Shown here: positions 7,567 to 14,632 of the stretch, one piece after another
Numbering within the stretch: the stretch's first letter is position 1
Layout: each line of letters starts with the position of its first letter
Assembly: GCA_041674625.1 (NCBI GenBank)
Contig: JBAYVI010000073.1
Location: 1-16,269, forward strand
Direction of reading: 5' to 3'
Length of the DNA: 16,269 bases
DNA from: BRH-c32 sp041674625
GTDB lineage: Bacteria; Bacteroidota; Ignavibacteria; Ignavibacteriales; Melioribacteraceae
Notes under the pieces: generated by a model
Told to the model about the DNA's origin: nothing
What the model saw: the letters and a program-made list of their open reading frames with translations, nothing else
Database searches by the model: none
Made by a program: the position numbers and the translations under genes

Positions 7567-8859
7567 ATGGCTAATGGCAAGAAGAATAACAAAAAGAAAT
7601 TTTTGATTTTCGGTGGATTGGGTTTACTTGTTGTAGTGGTAGCTATGCTAATAATATTTGGCGGAAAAAAAGAAGAGATAGTTACAGTCCAAACAGAAAA
7701 AGTAGCAAAAAGAACAATTACACAAGTGGTTTCAGCCACAGGAAAGATTAATCCAGTTTTTCAAGTTGAAATCTCTGCCGAAGCAACCGGTGAAATTGTA
7801 GAGTTGCCAATTGAAGAGGGTGATGTTGTAAAAAAAGGGCAATTATTACTAAAGATCAAGCCAGACACATATTTAGCACAAAAGAATAGAGCTGAAGCAT
7901 CGTTGCAACAGTCAAGAGCAAGTCTTAATTCTCGAAAGGCGGCTTTAGATCAAGTTGAAATGGACTATAAAAGATACCAAGCATTATTCGAAAAAGGTTT
8001 AGCAAGTGATGCAGAGATTCAGAATTCAAAATCCTCATATCTTCAACGTCTTGGTGAATATAATTCACAACAGGCAATGGTAGTTCAAGCAGAAGCTGCA
8101 TTAAAAGAAGCAAACGAGACATTATATAAAACTACAATCTACTCGCCAATAAATGGTACAATAAGTAAACTTAATGTAGAATTAAGTGAAAGAGTACTTG
8201 GGAGCGGTTTCAGTCCTGGAACATCATTATTAACAGTTGCCGATTTGAGTCAGATAGAAGCAAATGTTGAAGTTGATGAAAACGATGTTGTATTAGTTTC
8301 GGTTGGTGATACTGCTAAGATAAGTATAGATGCATTCGGAGAAAAAGTATTTAAGGGAGTTGTAACACAAATTGGTAATAGTGCTTTATCAACCGGATTA
8401 GGGACTCAAGATGAAGTTGTAAATTTTGAAGTAAAAGTTTTACTTACAACTTTAGATGATAAAATACGTCCAGGAATGTCATGTGATGCTGATATAATAA
8501 CTGAAACTAAAAATAATGTATTAGCTGTGCCGATTCAGAGTGTAACCGGAAGATTAGAAAATAATACGATGGCTAAAACAGAAGAAAAACCAGAAGAAGG
8601 TATGGTTGTAGTTGAAAAGAAAAGCAACGAAAGCAAAACAAATAAACCCAAAGAAGTAGTATTTACAGTTAATAATAATGAAATCGCTTTGAAAGAAGTA
8701 AAAGCAGGAATCAGCGATGATACATATATTGAGATTATTTCTGGTCTAAACGTTGGAGATGATGTAGTAATTGGTCCATATAAAGCAATCTCTAAAGATT
8801 TAGAAAACAAGTCTAAAGTTTCGGTCCAATCAAGGGGCGGAAATAATAATAAAAAATAA
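7567..8859 (+). CDS. HlyD/MacA-type periplasmic adaptor subunit (RND/MFP family)
   Basis: Membrane fusion protein linking the inner-membrane ABC transporter to the TolC-like channel. A basic N-terminus and one hydrophobic helix at about 12-31 anchor it in the inner membrane. The split lipoyl domain is visible as ISAEATGEIVELPIEEGDVVKKGQ at about 69-92 and IYSPINGTISKLNVELSE at about 191-208. Between them, about 100-186 is a coiled-coil hairpin rich in Ala, Gln and Glu. A beta-barrel domain follows (LTVADLSQIEANVEVDENDV, about 222-241). The membrane-proximal domain begins near 300 and is interrupted by a low-complexity Lys/Glu insertion at about 335-362, which is unusual. It resumes with GISDDTYIEIISGLNVGDDVV. 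The start ATG has GGGGAAA at 7554-7560 just after the TolC stop. Typical MacA length is near 370, so the 430 residues are explained mainly by the insertion. Confidence 0.94.
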   Translation: MANGKKNNKKKFLIFGGLGLLVVVVAMLIIFGGKKEEIVTVQTEKVAKRTITQVVSATGKINPVFQVEISAEATGEIVELPIEEGDVVKKGQLLLKIKPDTYLAQKNRAEASLQQSRASLNSRKAALDQVEMDYKRYQALFEKGLASDAEIQNSKSSYLQRLGEYNSQQAMVVQAEAALKEANETLYKTTIYSPINGTISKLNVELSERVLGSGFSPGTSLLTVADLSQIEANVEVDENDVVLVSVGDTAKISIDAFGEKVFKGVVTQIGNSALSTGLGTQDEVVNFEVKVLLTTLDDKIRPGMSCDADIITETKNNVLAVPIQSVTGRLENNTMAKTEEKPEEGMVVVEKKSNESKTNKPKEVVFTVNNNEIALKEVKAGISDDTYIEIISGLNVGDDVVIGPYKAISKDLENKSKVSVQSRGGNNNKK

Positions 8860-8875
8860 TTAAAGAGACAATAAA

Positions 8876-9595
8876 ATGAATATAATCACAATAGAGCATA
8901 TAGCAAAAATATATCAAGTCGGTACAGAGGAGGTTCATGCTCTTGCAGATGTTTCCCTTACGATAGGACAAAATGAGTATGTAGCTATTATGGGTCCATC
9001 AGGTTCAGGGAAGTCAACATTGATGAATATATTAGGATGTCTCGATACACCAACAAAGGGAGTTTACGACTTTAACGGTGTAAATGTTAGCGAGATGAAT
9101 GATAATGAATTAGCGGCAATTAGAAATAAGGAGATTGGATTTGTTTTCCAGACATTTAATTTATTGCCCAGATCTAATGCCTTGCATAATGTTGAATTAC
9201 CTTTAATCTATTCCGGTATGTCTTCATCTGAAAGGAAGGAGAGAGCTATGGAAGCATTAATAAATGTCGGATTAGAGAATAGAGTTTATCACAGACCAAA
9301 TGAATTATCAGGTGGGCAGCGTCAAAGAGTAGCTATAGCAAGAGCTTTAGTAACTAAACCATCGATAATATTAGCAGATGAACCAACTGGTAACTTAGAT
9401 ACTAAAACCGGTGAAGAAATTATGGTACTTTTTAATGAGATTTATAATGCTGGGAATACAATTATATTAGTAACACATGAAGAGTATATTGCAGAACATG
9501 CAGAAAGAATAATTCGTTTAAGGGATGGATTAGTTGAGAAGAATGAAAAAGTAGAAAATCGATTTATCCCCAAGAAAAGGGAATCACATAACTAA
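8876..9595 (+). CDS. MacB/LolD-type ABC transporter ATPase
   Basis: The stand-alone nucleotide-binding subunit of the exporter, 239 residues, normal for LolD/MacB-type ATPases. All motifs are intact: Walker A GPSGSGKST at 40-48, Q-loop Gln92 in FVFQTFNLLP, signature LSGGQRQRVAIARAL at 144-158, Walker B IILADEPTGNLD at 164-175 with catalytic Glu169, and switch His201 in LVTHE. It lies 16 bases after the adaptor gene and 16 bases before the first permease gene. In E. coli MacB the ATPase is fused to the permease; here it is a separate protein that must serve both permeases. It energises type VII 'mechanotransmission' transport, in which substrate moves from the periplasmic side outward rather than across the inner membrane (known for the family). 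Confidence 0.96.
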   Translation: MNIITIEHIAKIYQVGTEEVHALADVSLTIGQNEYVAIMGPSGSGKSTLMNILGCLDTPTKGVYDFNGVNVSEMNDNELAAIRNKEIGFVFQTFNLLPRSNALHNVELPLIYSGMSSSERKERAMEALINVGLENRVYHRPNELSGGQRQRVAIARALVTKPSIILADEPTGNLDTKTGEEIMVLFNEIYNAGNTIILVTHEEYIAEHAERIIRLRDGLVEKNEKVENRFIPKKRESHN

Positions 9596-9600
9596 TTCCC
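9579..9600 (+). other. Inverted repeat spanning the ATPase stop codon, just before a permease RBS
   Basis: GGGAAT (9579-9584) and ATTCCC (9595-9600) are perfect complements with a 10-base loop holding the end of the ATPase gene. The same GGGA can pair instead with TCCC at 9567-9570. The downstream arm touches GGAGAGG (9601-9607), the Shine-Dalgarno of the permease at 9612. It could tune permease translation or mRNA ends, but a six-pair stem may be chance. Confidence 0.35.
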
Positions 9601-9611
9601 GGAGAGGAAAA

Positions 9612-10850
9612 ATGAAAAACTTTTTATTTGAACTAAAAGAGAGTCTCTTTATTTCGCTGTATGCAATTAGAGCGAATAAAGTACGTTCTATGCTAACCAC
9701 ATTAGGAATTATAATAGGTGTTACTTCAGTTGTTCTAATGTCAACAGCTATAAAAGGGATAGATAACGCATTTCAGAAAGGTGTATCTTCATTGGGATCA
9801 GACAATCTTTATATAGACAAGTGGGCTTGGTTTAATAACGATATTCCTTGGTGGGAAATGAGGAATAGAAAAAACTTAGATATGGATGACTTTAAAAAAT
9901 ATGAAGATTTAGCAAAATTACCGGCAGCGATTGCTCCAACAATATGGACTAATAAAAAAATAAAGTATAAAGAGAATAATGTAGAAGGTATAATGATTAG
10001 CGGAACTACTAATAATTATATAAATACTACAAACCTTTCATTTGAAGCCGGTCGTTTTTTCAATGATTTTGAAAGTCGTGGTGCTCGGAATGTTGCTGTA
10101 ATAGGTTTTACTGTTGCTAAACAATTATTTCCGCGTGGGAATGCACTTGCTCAAGAAATCAAAATTGGAGATGTGAAATTTAAGATTGTTGGCGTATTAG
10201 ATGAACAAGGAAGTTGGGTAATGGGTAATTTTAATCCCGATAACCAAGTTTTTGTTCCTATTGGTTGTGTATTTAAATATTTTCAAGGCGAAAAATTCCG
10301 AAGCATTACTATTAATGTTCGAGCTCCCAACAGTACAAGTGTTGAAGCTGTAAAAGAAGAAGCAATTGGAATTATGAGAAGAGTAAGAGGATTATCATAT
10401 TCAGAGGATAACGACTTTTCTATTAATCAGCAAGAAGGATTATTAACTACAATTAATCAAACCATAGGCGTAATTCAAATAGCCGGATTATTTATTACAG
10501 GACTTGCACTTTTTGTAGGGGCAATAGGAATTATGAATATAATGTTTGTTTCTGTAAAAGAACGAACAAGAGAGATTGGGGTAAGAAAAGCAATTGGTGC
10601 AAAAAATAGAACAATATTGACCCAATTTATTATGGAAGCGGCAATTATCTGTTTGATTGGAGGAATGATTGGTTTGGGAATTGCAGTAACGTTAAGTATG
10701 ATAGTAAATCAATATTTACCAACCGCCGTGCAGGCAGATTCCGTGATATTAGCAGTAGTTATATCATTATTAACCGGAGTATTATCCGGGTTTGCACCGG
10801 CATATACTGCTTCTAAATTAGACCCTGTGGAAGCGTTGAGGTATGAATAA
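9612..10850 (+). CDS. MacB-type ABC transporter permease, first of two
   Basis: Inner-membrane subunit of the tripartite exporter, 412 residues, the usual length of a free-standing MacB/FtsX permease. The N-terminal motif AIRANKVRSMLTTLGIIIG (18-36) leads into the first membrane helix (about 29-48). A MacB periplasmic core domain covers about 55-280. Three more helices lie at about 285-312, 336-364 and 376-398. The conserved cytoplasmic loop VKERTREIGVRKAIGAK (315-331), which couples to the ATPase, and the C-terminal PVEALRYE are present. The periplasmic domain begins with an aromatic-rich patch, WAWFNNDIPWW at 71-81, absent from the second permease. The ATG at 12 bases after... the stop region is preceded by GGAGAGG at 9601-9607. 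With the next gene it probably forms a heterodimer; two homodimers cannot be excluded. Confidence 0.94.
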   Translation: MKNFLFELKESLFISLYAIRANKVRSMLTTLGIIIGVTSVVLMSTAIKGIDNAFQKGVSSLGSDNLYIDKWAWFNNDIPWWEMRNRKNLDMDDFKKYEDLAKLPAAIAPTIWTNKKIKYKENNVEGIMISGTTNNYINTTNLSFEAGRFFNDFESRGARNVAVIGFTVAKQLFPRGNALAQEIKIGDVKFKIVGVLDEQGSWVMGNFNPDNQVFVPIGCVFKYFQGEKFRSITINVRAPNSTSVEAVKEEAIGIMRRVRGLSYSEDNDFSINQQEGLLTTINQTIGVIQIAGLFITGLALFVGAIGIMNIMFVSVKERTREIGVRKAIGAKNRTILTQFIMEAAIICLIGGMIGLGIAVTLSMIVNQYLPTAVQADSVILAVVISLLTGVLSGFAPAYTASKLDPVEALRYE

Positions 10851-12082
10851 TGTTAATATTTGAGATAATAAAAGTTGCGTTAAATTCGCTACGAGCGAAT
10901 AGATTAAGGTCGTTATTAACAATATTAGGAATTGTAGTAGGTATATTTTCTATAATTGCAATAAGTACCGTAATTGAAATGCTTCAAAAGAGTATTGAAG
11001 AGGGAGTGAGCTCATTAGGACAAAACACATTTCAGATTCAAAAATTTCCGGCTGTTAGAACCGGATCGGCTTCAGAGCGTGCAAAGATTAGAAATCGTCC
11101 AGATATAACTCTTGAAGAATTTTATCGCTTTAAGGAAAAGATGGTTGAAGCAAAGAGTGTAGGAGCTGAACAGTGGAATTTCGGAAGAAGATTTGAAGTT
11201 GGAAGTAAAGAAACCAATCCAAATGTTCAGTTAGCAGGAGTAACACCGGAAGCTTTCCCAAATAATAAATGGGTTGTAGAAGATGGAAGAGGCTTTAATG
11301 ATAGAGATGTTCAAAGCTATAATAGAAGTATTGTTTTGGGACCTGATATAGTAAAGGCTCTTTTCGGAAGCATAAATCCGGTTGGACAAGAGGTGAAAGT
11401 TGATGGACATAAATTGACTGTTGTTGGTGTACTCGAAAGTCAAGGTGATGTCTTCGGACAGAGTCAAGATAATTTTGCTATTATTCCAATTACAACATTT
11501 CAAAGTTTTTATGGAAAACGATCCAATAGCGTAAATATTACAGTCATGACATTTAGTAAAGAAGATTATATGGATTTAATTGGAATCGCAGAAGGATATT
11601 TTAGAACTGTTAGAAGAGTTCCTGCAGGAGAGGAAAACGATTTTGATATAAGAACAAATGAACAAGTTCTTGCTCAGATAAATGATATTACAAGTGGTGT
11701 AAGAATTGGTTCTTATGTAGTAGGCGGAATTGCACTGCTTGCAGCAGGAATTGGTATTATGAATATAATGTTAGTTTCTGTTACTGAAAGAACTCGTGAG
11801 ATAGGAATTAGAAAAGCTATTGGTGCGAAGAAAGTGAATATCTTAGTTCAATTTATAATAGAAGCTATTGTATTGAGTTTAATTGGGGGGATTATAGGCA
11901 TCTTTCTCGGTGTAGGTGCCGGCAATATAGCCGGCTCATTTCTAAATGCTGATGCAGTTTTACCAATTGATTGGATACTTATAGGAATATTTCTTTGTAT
12001 GGCAATTGGGGTTGGTTTTGGTACATATCCGGCATATAAAGCTTCAAACCTTGATCCAATTGAGGCATTAAGATTTGAATAG
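10850..12082 (+). CDS. MacB-type ABC transporter permease, second of two
   Basis: Second inner-membrane permease, 410 residues. It is clearly homologous to the preceding one but diverged: ALNSLRANRLRSLLTILGI near the N-terminus, first helix about 22-41, periplasmic core domain about 50-280, helices at about 285-310, 332-357 and 372-393, the coupling loop VTERTREIGIRKAIGAKK at 311-328, and C-terminal LDPIEALRFE. Its ATG overlaps the previous TAA by one base (TAATG), a classic arrangement for termination-reinitiation and roughly 1:1 production. That supports a heterodimeric transporter. The two genes look like an old tandem duplication: end segments are well conserved while the periplasmic domains differ. 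It is the last gene of the exporter unit, with a terminator about 50 bases downstream. Confidence 0.94.
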   Translation: MLIFEIIKVALNSLRANRLRSLLTILGIVVGIFSIIAISTVIEMLQKSIEEGVSSLGQNTFQIQKFPAVRTGSASERAKIRNRPDITLEEFYRFKEKMVEAKSVGAEQWNFGRRFEVGSKETNPNVQLAGVTPEAFPNNKWVVEDGRGFNDRDVQSYNRSIVLGPDIVKALFGSINPVGQEVKVDGHKLTVVGVLESQGDVFGQSQDNFAIIPITTFQSFYGKRSNSVNITVMTFSKEDYMDLIGIAEGYFRTVRRVPAGEENDFDIRTNEQVLAQINDITSGVRIGSYVVGGIALLAAGIGIMNIMLVSVTERTREIGIRKAIGAKKVNILVQFIIEAIVLSLIGGIIGIFLGVGAGNIAGSFLNADAVLPIDWILIGIFLCMAIGVGFGTYPAYKASNLDPIEALRFE

Positions 12083-12132
12083 ATAAAAATATCTACAAAA
12101 AATATAGTTGACAGATTTCAAGTATTAAAATG

Positions 12133-12162
12133 AGCAGTAAGGATTTCCTTGCTGCTTTTTTT
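12133..12162 (+). terminator. Rho-independent terminator of the exporter operon
   Basis: AGCAGTAAGG (12133-12142), a four-base loop ATTT, then CCTTGCTGCT (12147-12156) gives a 10-pair stem with one G-U pair. A run of T follows to 12162. It lies 50 bases after the last permease stop and before the promoter-like sequence of the next gene. Confidence 0.9.
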
Positions 12163-12178
12163 ATGTAAAAAATACTTC

Positions 12179-12207
12179 TTGATTCAATATGAATAAATTA
12201 TTAAAAT
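12179..12207 (+). promoter_or_regulatory. Possible sigma-70-type promoter for the lipoprotein gene
   Basis: TTGATT (12179-12184, 4 of 6 to TTGACA), a 17-base spacer, and TAAAAT (12202-12207, 5 of 6 to TATAAT). It sits after the terminator and would give a leader of about 100 bases. In such AT-rich DNA chance matches are common, and the motif used by this organism's main sigma factor is assumed. Confidence 0.4.
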
Positions 12208-12301
12208 ACAATCGGGTTTTATTATAGAATTTCGAATTGTGGAAATTATCTCCGTACTCCAATATTTCTTATATAGTATATTAAAGAAAATATATAAATG
12301 G

Positions 12302-12309
12302 AAAGGAGG
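12302..12309 (+). promoter_or_regulatory. Strong Shine-Dalgarno that decides the lipoprotein start
   Basis: AAAGGAGG ends four bases before the ATG at 12314. It selects this ATG over an in-frame GTG at 12239. The shorter product begins with a proper lipoprotein signal peptide, while the longer one would add 25 residues ahead of it. Confidence 0.85.
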
Positions 12310-12313
12310 AACA

Positions 12314-14485
12314 ATGAAATATTACTACTATATACTAATGCTTGTTTTTTCAATTTTAGTTTTATCGTGTAATAAAGAAAATCCATCAGAGCCTGAAAAG
12401 CAAGTTGAACAACAGAATACAAATACTATAAAATTTGGGCCACAGGGCGGAACAACTATTAAAGATAATATTGAAATACAAGTTCCTGCCGGCACATTTT
12501 CATCTGAAGTTGAAGTAAAAGTTACAAAATCCACTGTGCCAATCGATTATTTCTCTACTGCTGCAAGCGAAGCGTATTTAATTGAGAATATTCCTGCATT
12601 ATACTCACAACCTATTGAAATCAGTATAACACCAAATAGCGATATTTCGGGAGATACTCTTGCTGCTATTTATGTCCCCTCTTATATTACAAGTAAAAGT
12701 AGTGTTCAAGAAGTTGTTAAAATTATTAGAGGTACTAAAAATGGGAATAAAATAAAATTTATGCTTCCTAATTTACCCGATAATTTTTTAGGTAAAGGGA
12801 TTATTTCTGCCGATGGCAAGTTTAGCTGTACAATGTGGATATTTAAAGGTTGGATGAGTTATACAACTAACACTAATAATTTTCAAATAAATTATCAAAA
12901 TAATGTAAGCCAATCTACTATTATTGAAATTGGGGGGTATTTCGAATCTGCTTTTAATAAAATTAAACAAATGGGCTTTGATTATTCCGGTAGAACGAAA
13001 ATGCCTTTTACTGTTAATATAAAAAAAAACTTAGGGATAGATGGAGCTTTTGTATCTTCCAATTTTGGAAGGAATAATGATTTTATAGATATAAACGAAA
13101 GTATGCTAAGCAAACCAAGCGAACTTAAAGCTACAATTGGACACGAGTTTTTCCATTCTATTCAATCATTGTATTGTCCTTCTTCACAAGTGGTTCAGAC
13201 AGGAAGAATGTTAGCCGAAGTGATTTCTAGTAATCCCAAGTATTCAATTGAACAACTTTGGTTTGATGAGGCAACTTCTACTTGGTTCGAAGGAGTGTTT
13301 CTAAACGATCCAAATTATGTTTCTCCAGTGTTTTTGCAAAATTCTCAAATGCCTCTAAGCGGGTATGGCTCTATAACGACAGATCCTCAAGGTTATGGAT
13401 ATGGTATGTGTGCATTTATTAAATATATAACTTCAAAATATGGTGATGGGGTAATTGCTAAAACATATCAAAAAATAAAAGAGAATTTAGTTACTTTAGA
13501 TGCTCTTAGCAATGCAACAAATTTCAACTTTGATGCAACGTGGCATATGTTTATTAGGGATTATTTATCTCGGAAAGTATATACAGGACTAATTCCTTCC
13601 CAATTAAACGCAACTACAACTCGGATTAATAGTTTAGTAGCAACTGAAGTTTCAGCCAAACGTAACTATTCAAGTGCAAGTGGTAAAATATATTCCTTTG
13701 TTATGGCTTTTACCCCCGATGAAAAGATTGATGGCAATATTACTTTTACTGTGAATGATGGTGAAATGAGTGTATTTAAAGTGAATGGTAATTATGATCA
13801 ATATGAATTATTAGGTATTGCTGATACTAGCATTACAATTAAAAACATAAGAGAACTGGCTACTAATAAAGAAATATTGATTGTTTCTGTTTCAAAGCAC
13901 CGAGGATATTCTCCTTATACTAAAACAAACGAGATTGATTTTAAGTACAAAATAGATGTTTTTGAAAAATCCAATATTGACCTTACTAAAATCAAAAAAG
14001 TTAGTATTTACACGTTACTTCCAGGTTCAGGAATTAGTGATACAGGCTCTGTTAAATACGATGGTTTCGCAAATCCTACTATTGGTGCTGATGATGGTTT
14101 TTATGTCGGATCATTTACAGGTAATGTATTTAAAGTAAATATTGAAGAAACAAAATGGTGGAGAGATGGATATACAAATCTTTCAGGATCAATTACTTTA
14201 ACATACGATCCGGTTAAAAACATCATTAGTGAATTAAAATTTGAAGTCTCGGGTGTTCTATTTAATTACTATGAACAAACGAATAAGCTAATCCTAAAAA
14301 ATGTTCCATTTAGGCGATGGAATGAAACAATGCAAGAGACTGAGTTCGGGGTATTTGGTAGTTCAACTGCATCAAACTATGTAGTTGTAAGCGAAGTTTC
14401 AGAAAAAACTATATCACATTGGTTTAACATAAAATCGGATGGTGCTAATAACACATCAAAAATTGTAATTTCATTTAAAGAATAG
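12314..14485 (+). CDS. Lipoprotein with ZU5-like domain and HExxH metallopeptidase signature
   Basis: A 723-residue protein of no family I can name. It begins with a lipoprotein signal peptide, MKYYYYILMLVFSILVLSC, where Cys19 would be lipidated, followed by a Glu/Pro/Gln-rich linker. Residues about 42-73 (GPQGG..., IQVPAGTFSSEVEVKV) resemble a ZU5-type beta domain. A peptidase-like region follows: GHEFFH with His277, Glu278 and His281, then WFDEATSTWFEG starting 35 residues later, where Glu319 is the best third zinc ligand. This fits the gluzincin pattern but not one subfamily. The C-terminal 300 residues look beta-rich and soluble, without a clear type IX secretion tail. The gene stands alone, between a terminator and a possible promoter upstream and the large outer-membrane protein downstream. 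Expected place: outer membrane, facing periplasm or surface. Peptidase activity is inferred. An A9 run at 13021-13029 is in frame as sequenced. Confidence 0.75.
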   Translation: MKYYYYILMLVFSILVLSCNKENPSEPEKQVEQQNTNTIKFGPQGGTTIKDNIEIQVPAGTFSSEVEVKVTKSTVPIDYFSTAASEAYLIENIPALYSQPIEISITPNSDISGDTLAAIYVPSYITSKSSVQEVVKIIRGTKNGNKIKFMLPNLPDNFLGKGIISADGKFSCTMWIFKGWMSYTTNTNNFQINYQNNVSQSTIIEIGGYFESAFNKIKQMGFDYSGRTKMPFTVNIKKNLGIDGAFVSSNFGRNNDFIDINESMLSKPSELKATIGHEFFHSIQSLYCPSSQVVQTGRMLAEVISSNPKYSIEQLWFDEATSTWFEGVFLNDPNYVSPVFLQNSQMPLSGYGSITTDPQGYGYGMCAFIKYITSKYGDGVIAKTYQKIKENLVTLDALSNATNFNFDATWHMFIRDYLSRKVYTGLIPSQLNATTTRINSLVATEVSAKRNYSSASGKIYSFVMAFTPDEKIDGNITFTVNDGEMSVFKVNGNYDQYELLGIADTSITIKNIRELATNKEILIVSVSKHRGYSPYTKTNEIDFKYKIDVFEKSNIDLTKIKKVSIYTLLPGSGISDTGSVKYDGFANPTIGADDGFYVGSFTGNVFKVNIEETKWWRDGYTNLSGSITLTYDPVKNIISELKFEVSGVLFNYYEQTNKLILKNVPFRRWNETMQETEFGVFGSSTASNYVVVSEVSEKTISHWFNIKSDGANNTSKIVISFKE

Positions 14486-14617
14486 TAAAGCAAACAATAA
14501 CTAAGAACCTTTGTGTTAACAAGAACTTTTAATTATCTCAGACAAAATAAATACTTTATTTATCTGTTGATTGGAAAGCTTCTTAAAAGTAAATTTAATT
14601 TTAAAAATTGGATTTCT
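14486..14617 (+). other. Intergenic region without a clear promoter
   Basis: 132 AT-rich bases between the lipoprotein stop and the TTG start of the next gene. It contains a weak AT-only inverted repeat (AAATAAA/TTTATTT, 14545-14561) and the left arm of a longer-range inverted repeat. No good Shine-Dalgarno or -35/-10 pair was found. The downstream frame stays open from 14501, so a GTG at 14513 is a less likely alternative start. Confidence 0.5.
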
Positions 14618-14632
14618 TTGAAGAAGCTTTTT
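14573..14632 (+). repeat. 12-base inverted repeat flanking the TTG start of the outer-membrane protein gene
   Basis: GGAAAGCTTCTT (14573-14584) can pair with AAGAAGCTTTTT (14621-14632): ten Watson-Crick pairs and two G-U pairs, with a 36-base AT-rich loop. The right arm covers codons 2-5 of the gene and the TTG (14618-14620) sits just inside the loop. The following sequence is T-rich. It may act as a leaky terminator for the lipoprotein gene or shape translation of the next gene. The long loop makes either uncertain. Confidence 0.4.

Noticed and set aside
12108..12131. Perfect TTGACA (12108-12113) as a promoter -35 box
   Set aside because: The nearest -10-like element, TAAAAT at 12126, is only 12 bases away, and any transcript would start at the terminator hairpin at 12133.
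12239..12313. GTG at 12239 as the lipoprotein start
   Set aside because: The ATG at 12314 has an AAAGGAGG site and gives a proper lipobox signal peptide; the upstream extension would spoil it.
13021..13029. Run of nine A as a frameshift or slippage site
   Set aside because: The reading frame continues normally on both sides and no alternative product is evident. Such runs are expected at this base composition.
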